DNA from: Acidobacteriaceae bacterium
GTDB lineage: Bacteria > Acidobacteriota > Terriglobia > Terriglobales > Acidobacteriaceae
NCBI GenBank assembly: GCA_030040175.1
Contig: JASHUF010000451.1
Coordinates: forward strand, 1 to 6,629
Direction: 5' to 3'
Length of the DNA stretch: 6,629 bases
In this document: positions 1-5,787 of the stretch, one piece after another
Numbering within the stretch: the first letter of the stretch is position 1
How the letters are laid out: every line of letters starts with the position of its first letter
Position numbers and translations under genes: made by a program
Notes under the pieces: generated by a model
What the model saw: only the letters and a program-made list of their open reading frames with translations
The model's database searches: none
Told to the model about the DNA's origin: nothing

Positions 1-1455
1 CCGCTGCATCTGCGGCACGCGGTCTCCGCTGTAGCCGGCCATGTGCAGGTCGCTTGATGCCAACATGACGTGCTGCGGATCGAAGCCGAAGTTGGAGTGC
101 AGCGAGCGCACCAGTCCGCGCACGGCCACCAGCGACGCCGTGACCAGCACGGCGCAGATGGCGATCTGCGCCACCAGGAGAACCTCGCGCGGGGAGAAGC
201 GCCTCATGCCGGAGGTCGAGCTGACGCCGGAACGGATCATCTGCCAGGGATCGGTGCGCATAATCTGGCGGGTCGGCACCAGTCCGAAGAGCAGGCCGCT
301 TGCGAGCGCGAGCACGAGGGCGACGGCATAGGTGCGCGCATCGGGATTGACGGGAACATTGATGGGAAAGCCCGGAACGGGCCGCCAGGAGCTCAGCAGG
401 TGCAGGATGGCAACCCCGCCCAGGAGGCCGGCGGCACCTCCGGCCAGGGAGACCAGGATCGATTCCGTCAGCATCTGCCGCAGAATGTGCCCGCGCCGCG
501 AGCCCAGGGCGAGACGCAGCGCCACTTCCTTGGCGCGGTCAGAGGCGCGCGCGGCAAACAGGCTGCCGAGATTGGCGCAGGCCGCGAGCAGGATGAGGCC
601 GGCCAGCAGCATCAGCCCGCTCATGAACGCCTTCGCCGGTCCGCCGAGCAAATCGCCCACAAGGCCCGGGCGCGCCAGCGAGAGTTTTATCCCGTCGTCG
701 TCGGAGGGATAGGTCTTGGCCAGCGAGGCAGCGACGGCGCTCAGGTCGGCCGAGGCTGCGGCGGGCGCGACCCCGGGCTTGAGGTGGCCCAGCACCCACA
801 GCGAGTGACTGCCGCGCCACTGCAGGTCGTTCGAACCCTCCATCATCGGCTCGTCCACCAGCGGAATCCACATGGCCGGCGCGAAGAAGAGCTCGGTGCC
901 GCGAAAGTCCCTGGGGGCGACGCCGATGATCGTGAACGGGTGCTTGTTGATCTCCACCATGCGGCCCACCACGCCGCGGTCAGCGGAAAAATGGCTGCTC
1001 CAGTAGTCGTAGCTGAGGACGACGTAGGGCGCGCTGTCGTAGCCCTTTTCGTCGGCAGCGTGATAGAAGCGGCCCAGGTAGGGCTGGAGGCCGAGCGCGT
1101 CGAAGTAATTGCCGCTGGCCAGAAACGGCCACGCCGTGGAGGGATTATTGCCCGTATCGATGCCCGCCGGACCGATGATGTCGAAGGCGATCAGATTCGC
1201 AAAGGTGCGATTGCGCTCGCGCAGGTCGAGATAGTCGGGATAAGACTGCGAGGGGTAGCCGAAGCGCTGCACCATGTAGAGATTTCCGGCCTCGGGCACG
1301 TTCACCGGGCGCAGGATGAGAGCGTTGAGCACGCTGAAGACCACGGCGTTGGCGCCGATGCCGAGCGCCAGGGTGACGATCGCAGTGAGGGTAAAGCCTG
1401 GAGATTTCCTCAACTGGCGGAAGGCGTACTTTAGGTCGCTGAGCATACCGTGCAT
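1..1455 (-). CDS. ADOP-type ABC transporter permease (MacB/FtsX family), N-terminal part, runs off left edge
   Basis: This is an inner-membrane permease of the MacB/FtsX superfamily, in the 'acidobacterial duplicated orphan permease' style. The reading frame is open for 485 residues and continues past the window edge; full ADOP proteins are usually about 800 residues or more. The N-terminus has the family signature RQLRKSPGFTLTA (residues 13-25), then a first membrane helix (about 21-45) with LALGIGAN. A MacB-like periplasmic domain follows (about 46-250), then an FtsX core with helices near 278-298, 331-353 and 375-395 and the conserved stretch ARASDRAKEVALRLALGSRR (302-321). A fifth helix (about 424-446) and GFDPQHVML open the second, duplicated module. 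ATG 1455 is chosen because GAGGA lies 8 nt upstream; a second ATG at 1446 is possible. No ATPase gene is visible nearby, consistent with an orphan permease. The substrate is unknown. The family call is sure; the transported or extracted compound cannot be read from the sequence. Confidence 0.93.
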   Translation of the reverse strand, partial: MHGMLSDLKYAFRQLRKSPGFTLTAIVTLALGIGANAVVFSVLNALILRPVNVPEAGNLYMVQRFGYPSQSYPDYLDLRERNRTFANLIAFDIIGPAGIDTGNNPSTAWPFLASGNYFDALGLQPYLGRFYHAADEKGYDSAPYVVLSYDYWSSHFSADRGVVGRMVEINKHPFTIIGVAPRDFRGTELFFAPAMWIPLVDEPMMEGSNDLQWRGSHSLWVLGHLKPGVAPAAASADLSAVAASLAKTYPSDDDGIKLSLARPGLVGDLLGGPAKAFMSGLMLLAGLILLAACANLGSLFAARASDRAKEVALRLALGSRRGHILRQMLTESILVSLAGGAAGLLGGVAILHLLSSWRPVPGFPINVPVNPDARTYAVALVLALASGLLFGLVPTRQIMRTDPWQMIRSGVSSTSGMRRFSPREVLLVAQIAICAVLVTASLVAVRGLVRSLHSNFGFDPQHVMLASSDLHMAGYSGDRVPQMQR

Positions 1456-1463
1456 TACAGGAG

Positions 1464-1468
1464 TCCTC
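1464..1468 (-). promoter_or_regulatory. Ribosome binding site of the permease gene
   Basis: The minus strand reads GAGGA here, 8 nt before ATG 1455. This supports ATG 1455 over the in-frame ATG at 1446. The reading frame also stays open some way upstream of 1455, so the site helps to fix the start. Confidence 0.6.
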
Positions 1469-1657
1469 GCGATTGCGTTCCGCACGCAGCGCGCCAAGCC
1501 TCGATTTTGACAGGAAAGGAGTTGTGCGCGCGAGACCGGGTCCAAGGTGTCCGCATTCGCCGCCAGTTGTCCGAAATCGAACACGGGCGCGCGGTTCGCC
1601 GCTCAAGCTGATGGAAACGCGCACAGGACCGCCTTGGCTTCCGGGCGTCTGCGCACC

Positions 1658-3010
1658 TCACTGCGTGAACAGGCCGAGGGGAATCGCGTTGCCCATGGCG
1701 CGGTAGCCGGCGGGCGAGGGGTGCAGGTGGTCGCCGCAATCGAAGGCCGGGAGCAGATGGTCAGGCTGTGCCGGGTCGCGCACCACGGCGTCGAAGTCGA
1801 TGACCGCGTCGAAGTGCCCGGGGGCGCGAATCCAGGCATTCACGGCTTCGCGGTCGGCCTCGCTGGGCGCATCGGGGTGATAGTAATTGGAGCCGGCGTA
1901 GGGGGTGATGGTGGCGCCGTAGACGCGCAGGCCCTGGGCGTGGGTGCGCACAATGATCTGCTGGTACGCAGCGAGAACGCGCGCGACCAAATCCGCGTGC
2001 GCTTCCGCGGAAGCCGGGCCGTTGCGCGTCAGGCCGCCGAGATCGTTCACGCCCTCGAAGACGATGAGCCAGCGGACGCCGGCCTGGGCGAGCACGTCGC
2101 GGTCGAGGCGCGCCAGCGCGCTGGGGCCGAGGCCGTCGGTGAGCAGATGATTGCCGCCGATGCCCTGGTTGGCGACGCCGAACAGCCGCGTGGCGGGCGA
2201 AGCCGCCAGGCGCGCGGCGAGCGCGTCGGTCCAGCGGTCGTTGCCGTTGGTGGTCGAGCCGTGGCCGTCGGTGATGGAGTCGCCGAGGGCGACGATGGCG
2301 GCTGCGCCCGCGGGAGCGAGCACGTCGATCGAGGAGAGCTGGTACCAGTGGTCGATTTTTTTGGCCGCAGGCTGATCGGGTTGCCCTGGCAGATCTGGCC
2401 CTGAAAAGTCGGGCGCGGAGACGAAATCGCCGTGGAGATAGTAAGACGTGGCGCGCGAGCCGGGATGGCCGGTTTCAACCGCGGGCGGCGCATCGAGGTG
2501 AAAGGTGACGGCAAGGTCGGAGAGCGGGGCGGCAGGCATCGCGACCGGATCGGAGACGAACTCCGCGCCCGGCGGAATGGTGACGTCATTTTGGCCAGCG
2601 AAAGTGAGAACCGTGTCGGATGCGGGGTCAATCGCGGGCGAAGCGGGCGAGAGCGGATGCGCGATGTGCACGGAGGTGAAGTGGAGAGCGTCGACTCCAA
2701 ATGAATTCGAGAGATGGACGCGCAGGGCCGAGCCGCCGACGGAGAGATGGACGATCTGGCGCAGGGTTGCGTCGCGCAGGTCGTCGCTGGGAAGCGCGTT
2801 CGCAGGCTCAGGAATCTGCTGCGATGCGGCCCAGCTGACGACCCAGATGGAAGATGAGGGCCATGCGGAGGACGAAGGCCGGGTAGACGATGCCGGCGCG
2901 GACGATGCAGGAGTCGACGGTGCGGAGGTCGCAGATTGTGCCGCAGCCGTACCGGCCGGGAACGCGAGCGCAAGAGCGGCAAGAAAATATCTGCGGGACG
3001 AGCCTGCCAT
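1658..3010 (-). CDS. Secreted SGNH/GDSL-family esterase, XynE-like, with Tat signal
   Basis: Predicted exported serine esterase of 450 residues. The N-terminus SRRYFLAALAL (5-15) fits the twin-arginine motif S-R-R-x-F-L, followed by a hydrophobic stretch and an Ala-rich cleavage site near 22-25. A Ser/Pro/Ala-rich linker covers about 26-53. A beta-rich accessory domain (about 55-230) begins WVVSWAASQ and includes TLRQIVHLSVGGSALRVHLSN (split 82-102), typical of two-domain SGNH hydrolases of the XynE-like type. The SGNH domain (about 236-450) has all blocks: GDSITDG (243-249, nucleophile Ser245), GIGGN (283-287, oxyanion Gly), GVND (320-323, Asn322) and DHLHP (427-431, Asp427 and His430). The active site is therefore complete. 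XynE-like relatives deacylate hemicellulose, so acetyl-xylan or another acylated glycan is a reasonable but unproven substrate. It is divergent from the CE15-type gene across 66 bp and lies 202 bp upstream of the permease on the same strand. ATG 3010 places the signal peptide at the very N-terminus, with GGAAAG about 10 nt upstream. Confidence 0.9.
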   Translation of the reverse strand: MAGSSRRYFLAALALAFPAGTAAAQSATSAPSTPASSAPASSTRPSSSAWPSSSIWVVSWAASQQIPEPANALPSDDLRDATLRQIVHLSVGGSALRVHLSNSFGVDALHFTSVHIAHPLSPASPAIDPASDTVLTFAGQNDVTIPPGAEFVSDPVAMPAAPLSDLAVTFHLDAPPAVETGHPGSRATSYYLHGDFVSAPDFSGPDLPGQPDQPAAKKIDHWYQLSSIDVLAPAGAAAIVALGDSITDGHGSTTNGNDRWTDALAARLAASPATRLFGVANQGIGGNHLLTDGLGPSALARLDRDVLAQAGVRWLIVFEGVNDLGGLTRNGPASAEAHADLVARVLAAYQQIIVRTHAQGLRVYGATITPYAGSNYYHPDAPSEADREAVNAWIRAPGHFDAVIDFDAVVRDPAQPDHLLPAFDCGDHLHPSPAGYRAMGNAIPLGLFTQ

Positions 3011-3076
3011 CGTTTACCATCTTTCCCGAAGTAAATCGTTTTTTGGCGAAAGCCAGCATACACCCCGGAGGGCAGA
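3011..3076. promoter_or_regulatory. Divergent promoter region between the two esterase genes
   Basis: All transcription signals of the SGNH gene (leftward) and the CE15-type gene (rightward) must lie in or overlap these 66 bp if both are transcribed from here. The stretch is clearly more AT-rich than the flanking genes, with a T run at 3039-3044. It contains an inverted pair, TTTAC (3013-3017) and GTAAA (3031-3035), separated by 13 bases, which could be a regulator half-site pair. It also holds a small hairpin TGGC-GAAA-GCCA (3044-3055) with a GNRA-type loop, just before the Shine-Dalgarno sequence of the rightward gene. I found no pair of -35/-10 hexamers close enough to consensus to call on either strand. 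The role as a promoter region follows from gene orientation, not from recognised boxes. Confidence 0.55.
3067..3072 (+). promoter_or_regulatory. Ribosome binding site fixing the GTG start of the CE15-type gene
   Basis: GGAGGG lies directly upstream of GTG 3077, with 5 nt between GGAGG and the start codon. This decides the start: the next in-frame ATG is codon 43, which would remove the whole signal peptide. Confidence 0.65.
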
Positions 3077-4612
3077 GTGCGCTTCCTCTTACGGCGGTTG
3101 CCCGTCGTCCTGATTCTTGCCGGAACGCAGCTTCTGCTCGCGCAGCAGGAAAGTTCCGCGCCGCCTGCGGTGAACTTTACCGCCGAGCAGGACCAGCAGA
3201 ACATGATGGAGCAGCTGGGCATCAAGGCGCTGAGGCCGGGCCCGAGCGGCAATGAGAACGCGCCCAACCACGCCAACTACGAGGAGTCGAAGGCCAACCC
3301 CTATCCCCATGTGCCGGACCCGCTGACCCTGAACGACGGCGAAAAGGTGACCACCGCGCAGATGTGGTGGGAGAAGCGGCGGCCGGAGATTGTGGAGATG
3401 TACTCGAAGTACGTGTACGGGTTTGTGCCCAGGAACGTGCCCAAGGTCAAGTGGACGGTGCGGGCGGTCGATCGCGAAATGATCGGGTTCACGCCGGTGA
3501 TCGCCAAAGACCTGGTCGGCGTGGTGGACAATTCGTCGTACCCGGCGATCAGCGTGAAGATGCACATGACGCTGGTGACGCCGGCGAACGCGAAAAGCCC
3601 GGTGCCGGTGCTGATCATGTTCGGCCCTGCAGGATTTCCCAATCCCAACGAACCGCGCGGAGACGACCTGGAGCAGATCAACGACGCGATGAAGAAGCTG
3701 CTGCTCCAGCAGGATCCGTCGCTCGCGCAGGTGTTTGCAAACCATCCGGCGTGGGAGCCGTTCAACGCGAGCCCGCTGTTTCAGGTGCCGCAGTTGAACG
3801 CCGACGGCGATCCCCCGAATCAGTGGGAGCTGGCCGCGGCGGGGTGGGGCTTTGCGCTCTTCGATCCGGCGAGCGTGCAGGCCGATAACGGCGCGGGCTT
3901 GACGCGCGGCATCATCGGCCTGGTGAACAGGGGCCAGCCGCGCACGCCGGAGGACTGGGGCGCGCTGCGTGCGTGGGCCTGGGGCGCGGGCCGCGCGCTC
4001 GATTATCTCGAGACCGATCCTGCCGTAGACGCGAAGCATGTGGGTATCGACGGCGTCTCGCGCTACGGCAAGGCGGCGCTGGTGACCATGGCCTTCGACC
4101 CGCGGTTTTCCATGGTGCTGGTGGGCTCGTCGGGCAAGGGCGGGGCCACGCTGCTCAGGCGCAACTTCGGCGAGGCGGTCGAGAGCCTGACCGGCGGCGA
4201 GTACTACTGGATGGCCGGCAACTTCATGAAGTACGGCGCGTCCGATGCCAGCTTCGGCAGCATGAACCCGGGCGACATTCCTGTGGACGCGAACGAGCTG
4301 ATCGCGCTGTGCGCGCCGCGGCTCACCTTCATCAGCTACGGCATCCCCGAGAAGGGCGACGCCAAGTGGCTCGACCACGAAGGCAGCTTCATGGCCACGG
4401 TGGATGCGAGCCGCGTGTTTGCACTGCTGGGTACAAAGGGGCTCGAGTCCTTCGGCGATTACCGCACGGCGAAGATGCCGGCGGTGAATGAGGGGCCGGT
4501 GGGCGGCGAGCTCGCGTGGCGCCAGCACGACGGCGGACATACAGATGCTCCGAATATGAAGTGGTTCATCCAGTGGGCGAACAAGTCCATGGGTTACACG
4601 CCGCAACAGTAA
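3077..4612 (+). CDS. Secreted CE15-type glucuronoyl esterase-like alpha/beta-hydrolase
   Basis: Predicted exported serine esterase of 511 residues resembling carbohydrate esterase family 15, whose members hydrolyse ester links between 4-O-methyl-glucuronic acid on xylan and lignin alcohols. A Sec-type signal is visible: MRFLLRR, a hydrophobic core at 8-22, then QQESS. The hydrolase fold covers about 155-505. The nucleophile elbow is GVSRYGK (326-332, Ser328, Arg329), matching the CE15 pattern G-C-S-R-x-G-K except for Val in place of Cys. Downstream come SSGKGGATLLRRNFGEAVES (351-370), IPVDANELIALCAPR (401-415), WLDHEGSF (431-438) and RQHDGGHTD (482-490). The fungal-type Glu that follows the elbow appears to be Ser351. 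As in many bacterial CE15 enzymes the acid probably comes from a later loop, most likely Asp433, with His488 (or His484) as base; these assignments are inferred. It is longer than typical bacterial members, with an extra segment around 190-255. The divergent SGNH esterase supports a role in hemicellulose breakdown. The fold and family are likely; the exact substrate is not proven. Confidence 0.83.
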   Translation: MRFLLRRLPVVLILAGTQLLLAQQESSAPPAVNFTAEQDQQNMMEQLGIKALRPGPSGNENAPNHANYEESKANPYPHVPDPLTLNDGEKVTTAQMWWEKRRPEIVEMYSKYVYGFVPRNVPKVKWTVRAVDREMIGFTPVIAKDLVGVVDNSSYPAISVKMHMTLVTPANAKSPVPVLIMFGPAGFPNPNEPRGDDLEQINDAMKKLLLQQDPSLAQVFANHPAWEPFNASPLFQVPQLNADGDPPNQWELAAAGWGFALFDPASVQADNGAGLTRGIIGLVNRGQPRTPEDWGALRAWAWGAGRALDYLETDPAVDAKHVGIDGVSRYGKAALVTMAFDPRFSMVLVGSSGKGGATLLRRNFGEAVESLTGGEYYWMAGNFMKYGASDASFGSMNPGDIPVDANELIALCAPRLTFISYGIPEKGDAKWLDHEGSFMATVDASRVFALLGTKGLESFGDYRTAKMPAVNEGPVGGELAWRQHDGGHTDAPNMKWFIQWANKSMGYTPQQ

Positions 4613-4616
4613 TGAC

Positions 4617-4651
4617 AGGGGTCAGGGATCAGAGATCAGGGGTCAGAGAAT
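4617..4651 (+). repeat. Tandem degenerate heptamer repeat
   Basis: Five consecutive 7-base units begin 5 bases after the stop codon of the CE15-type gene: AGGGGTC, AGGGATC, AGAGATC, AGGGGTC and a decayed AGAGAAT. The consensus of the first four is AGRGRTC. The array lies in the 96-bp convergent gap before the minus-strand membrane-protein gene and does not code for anything recognisable. Units this short without spacers rule out CRISPR. Function unknown. Confidence 0.7.
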
Positions 4652-4666
4652 TGGGCTTTGCCGGGC

Positions 4667-4685
4667 CGTGCAGCGATTCTGCGCG
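4667..4685 (+). terminator. Possible hairpin terminator in the convergent gap
   Basis: CGTGCAG (4667-4673) pairs with CTGCGCG (4679-4685), seven pairs including one G-T wobble, around the five-base loop CGATT. It lies about 55 bp after the CE15-type stop and 23 bp before the end of the convergent membrane-protein gene, where a terminator would be expected. No real T tract follows on either strand (only ATTTG on the plus strand), so this is not a canonical intrinsic terminator. Confidence 0.3.
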
Positions 4686-4708
4686 ATTTGCCCGCGCGAC
4701 GGCGATCG

Positions 4709-5074
4709 TCAGAATTGCCACCCGCTGATGGCATAAATGGCGCCACAGAATAAAAGGAAGAAGATCGAGGAAAGGATCAGCCCGATGCGCAACGGAACCT
4801 TTTGCATGAACGCGCCCGGCAGGCCGAGAACAAAGAGCAGCACCGCGACCTTCATGGACCAGGCGATGCCTGTTTCGTTGGTCGGGTCTGAGAAGCAAAG
4901 AAGCATCACGTAGGGCAGCGGGACGAGCAAGGTGGAGGCGAGCAATCCGGTGAGCGCCAGCGTCTGCCGCCAGCCGGCGTCCGGCGCAGATCGAACGTCG
5001 CGCAAGGTCACGATCCACGCCCAGGCGAAAACCACAACGGCGACGAGAGCCATGGGGAGCAGCATGAAGACCAT
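4709..5074 (-). CDS. Small four-helix integral membrane protein, function unknown
   Basis: A 121-residue very hydrophobic protein that I do not recognise as a named family. Four membrane segments are apparent: about 3-24 (rich in V, A and W), 37-60 (LALTGLLASTLLVPLPYVML), 71-90 and 95-117 (IGLILSSIFFLLFCGAIYAI). They are separated by short polar loops: RDVRSAPDAGWRQ, a CFSDPTNETG loop and QKVPLR. There is no signal-peptide cleavage site, enzyme motif or metal-ligand cluster. The positive charges in the 25-36 and 91-96 loops suggest both are cytoplasmic, putting both ends outside; this is only a prediction from charge. A stop codon (TAG) lies four codons upstream of ATG 5074, so the start is at 5074 or at the nearby in-frame ATG codons 4 or 8; no good Shine-Dalgarno precedes any of them. 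It follows the DinB-like gene on the same strand after 87 bp. The continuous hydrophobic pattern and low leucine/valine codon disorder make it a credible gene. Confidence 0.7.
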   Translation of the reverse strand: MVFMLLPMALVAVVVFAWAWIVTLRDVRSAPDAGWRQTLALTGLLASTLLVPLPYVMLLCFSDPTNETGIAWSMKVAVLLFVLGLPGAFMQKVPLRIGLILSSIFFLLFCGAIYAISGWQF

Positions 5075-5146
5075 AGGGTTCTCAGCATTCTACTTTCTGC
5101 GCGTACCGGCGAGCCGGCCTGGGTGGGATGATTCCGCTGCGCGCCA

Positions 5147-5158
5147 GGCGCCGGCGCC
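5147..5158. repeat. Perfect 12-bp GC palindrome behind the DinB-like gene
   Basis: GGCGCCGGCGCC is its own reverse complement and lies 3 bases downstream of the DinB-like stop codon. As RNA it could form only a four-pair stem with a four-base loop, and no T tract follows in the minus-strand direction. It may help end or stabilise the message, or simply reflect the high GC content. The rest of the 87-bp gap holds nothing I can name. Confidence 0.35.
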
Positions 5159-5161
5159 CCT

Positions 5162-5701
5162 TCACGGGCCTTGTTTCCACAGCCTCTCCCAGTTCCACAG
5201 TTCCGAGGTGACGGGGGGCGGCAGCGGAAAGCCGAGCTGATGTGCGAGCATGCAGACCTGGCCGCGATGATGCGCCTCGTGGGCGAGCATGTAGGCGAGC
5301 ATTTCCATGCCTGCGGGCCACGGTTTGGCCCAGCCGTCGCGGACGAAATGCGTTACGGGGCCTGATGGATCAAGCGCTTCGGCGAGCATTTCGGTGCAGC
5401 GCGCGGCGCTCTCGGCTAAGGCTGCGCCGGCCTGGACTATGGTGCAATGGGTGCGGGCGAGCTGGCGCGGAACCCTGAGGTGCGGGGCCGAGAGCCGGAT
5501 CCACTTGGTGCGGACGTTGTGCATGTGGGTGAAGATGGCCGCAATGCTGCGTACTCTGCCGGGCGGCTTGGCCGTCCACACGACGGAGTTCAGATGGGCG
5601 ATATGGCCCAGGAGCAACTGGTTCATGCGCTCGTTGGCCGCGAAAACTCGGATCGCGGCGCGGGCAAGATCGCTGCTCGCTTGGGGAAGGCGTGGATTCA
5701 T
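5162..5701 (-). CDS. DinB/YfiT-like putative metal-dependent four-helix protein
   Basis: A 179-residue protein of the DinB-like superfamily, a four-helix bundle that usually holds a divalent metal through three histidines. Numbering from ATG 5701, the first histidine lies in FTHMHNVRTKW (about 57-67; His59 or His61), and the other two are in AHEAHHRGQV (140-149; His141 and His145), matching the family pattern HxxxHRGQ. The expected bundle helices run near 10-38, 50-70, 90-112 and 128-155. The length is normal for the family. Members include thiol-transferring enzymes such as bacillithiol or mycothiol transferases and many of unknown reaction, so the substrate stays open. ATG 5701 is preferred over an in-frame TTG at 5725 because GGAGG lies inside that extension, 11 nt before the ATG. 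It shares its strand with the genes on either side, but the 87-bp and 199-bp gaps do not prove an operon. Confidence 0.88.
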   Translation of the reverse strand: MNPRLPQASSDLARAAIRVFAANERMNQLLLGHIAHLNSVVWTAKPPGRVRSIAAIFTHMHNVRTKWIRLSAPHLRVPRQLARTHCTIVQAGAALAESAARCTEMLAEALDPSGPVTHFVRDGWAKPWPAGMEMLAYMLAHEAHHRGQVCMLAHQLGFPLPPPVTSELWNWERLWKQGP

Positions 5702-5712
5702 GGCCGGTGAAT

Positions 5713-5717
5713 CCTCC
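5713..5717 (-). promoter_or_regulatory. Ribosome binding site of the DinB-like gene
   Basis: The minus strand reads GGAGG here, followed by A, 10 to 11 nt before ATG 5701. The site decides the start against the upstream in-frame TTG at 5725, which has no purine-rich element before it. Confidence 0.6.
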
Positions 5718-5787
5718 GAGATCAATCGCTTGCGGACATTCTACGGCGGATCAGGAAATATTGTGCCCGCGCGAGGTCGAGCAGGGT

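Noticed and set aside
70..1434. A 454-codon open frame on the plus strand.
   Set aside because: It is antisense to the ADOP permease, whose family motifs and membrane helices are unmistakable; the plus-strand product is low-complexity G/A/R/H/Q sequence.
1459..1468. AGGACTCCT, a near-palindrome overlapping the permease ribosome binding site, as a self-sequestering hairpin.
   Set aside because: The two arms are separated by a single base, so the stem cannot fold as a usable hairpin.
1507..1512. TTGACA, a consensus -35 box.
   Set aside because: It is on the plus strand, has no matching -10 box, and no plus-strand gene starts before 3077.
1547..2404. A 285-codon open frame on the plus strand, and overlapping frames such as 2505-3113 (+) and 2047-3276 (-).
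   Set aside because: All lie opposite or out of frame with the SGNH esterase, which has every catalytic block. The products are Arg/Ser/Pro- or Gly/Val-rich without motifs.
3089..4606. A 505-codon open frame on the minus strand, nearly the full length of the CE15-type gene.
   Set aside because: Its translation is dominated by R, H, A and V with no domain or motif, and the plus strand carries a clear signal peptide and esterase motifs. High-GC genes commonly leave the complementary frame open.
4617..4651. CRISPR-like array.
   Set aside because: The units are 7 bases with no spacers and there are no cas genes.
5264..5281. HEAHH in the DinB-like protein as an HExxH zinc-protease motif.
   Set aside because: It is part of the family pattern HxxxHRGQ with the upstream FTHMHNVR motif; the protein has the size and layout of a DinB four-helix bundle, not of a protease.
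5702..5725. TTG 5725 as an upstream start of the DinB-like gene.
   Set aside because: No Shine-Dalgarno precedes it, and the GGAGG that serves ATG 5701 lies inside the extension.
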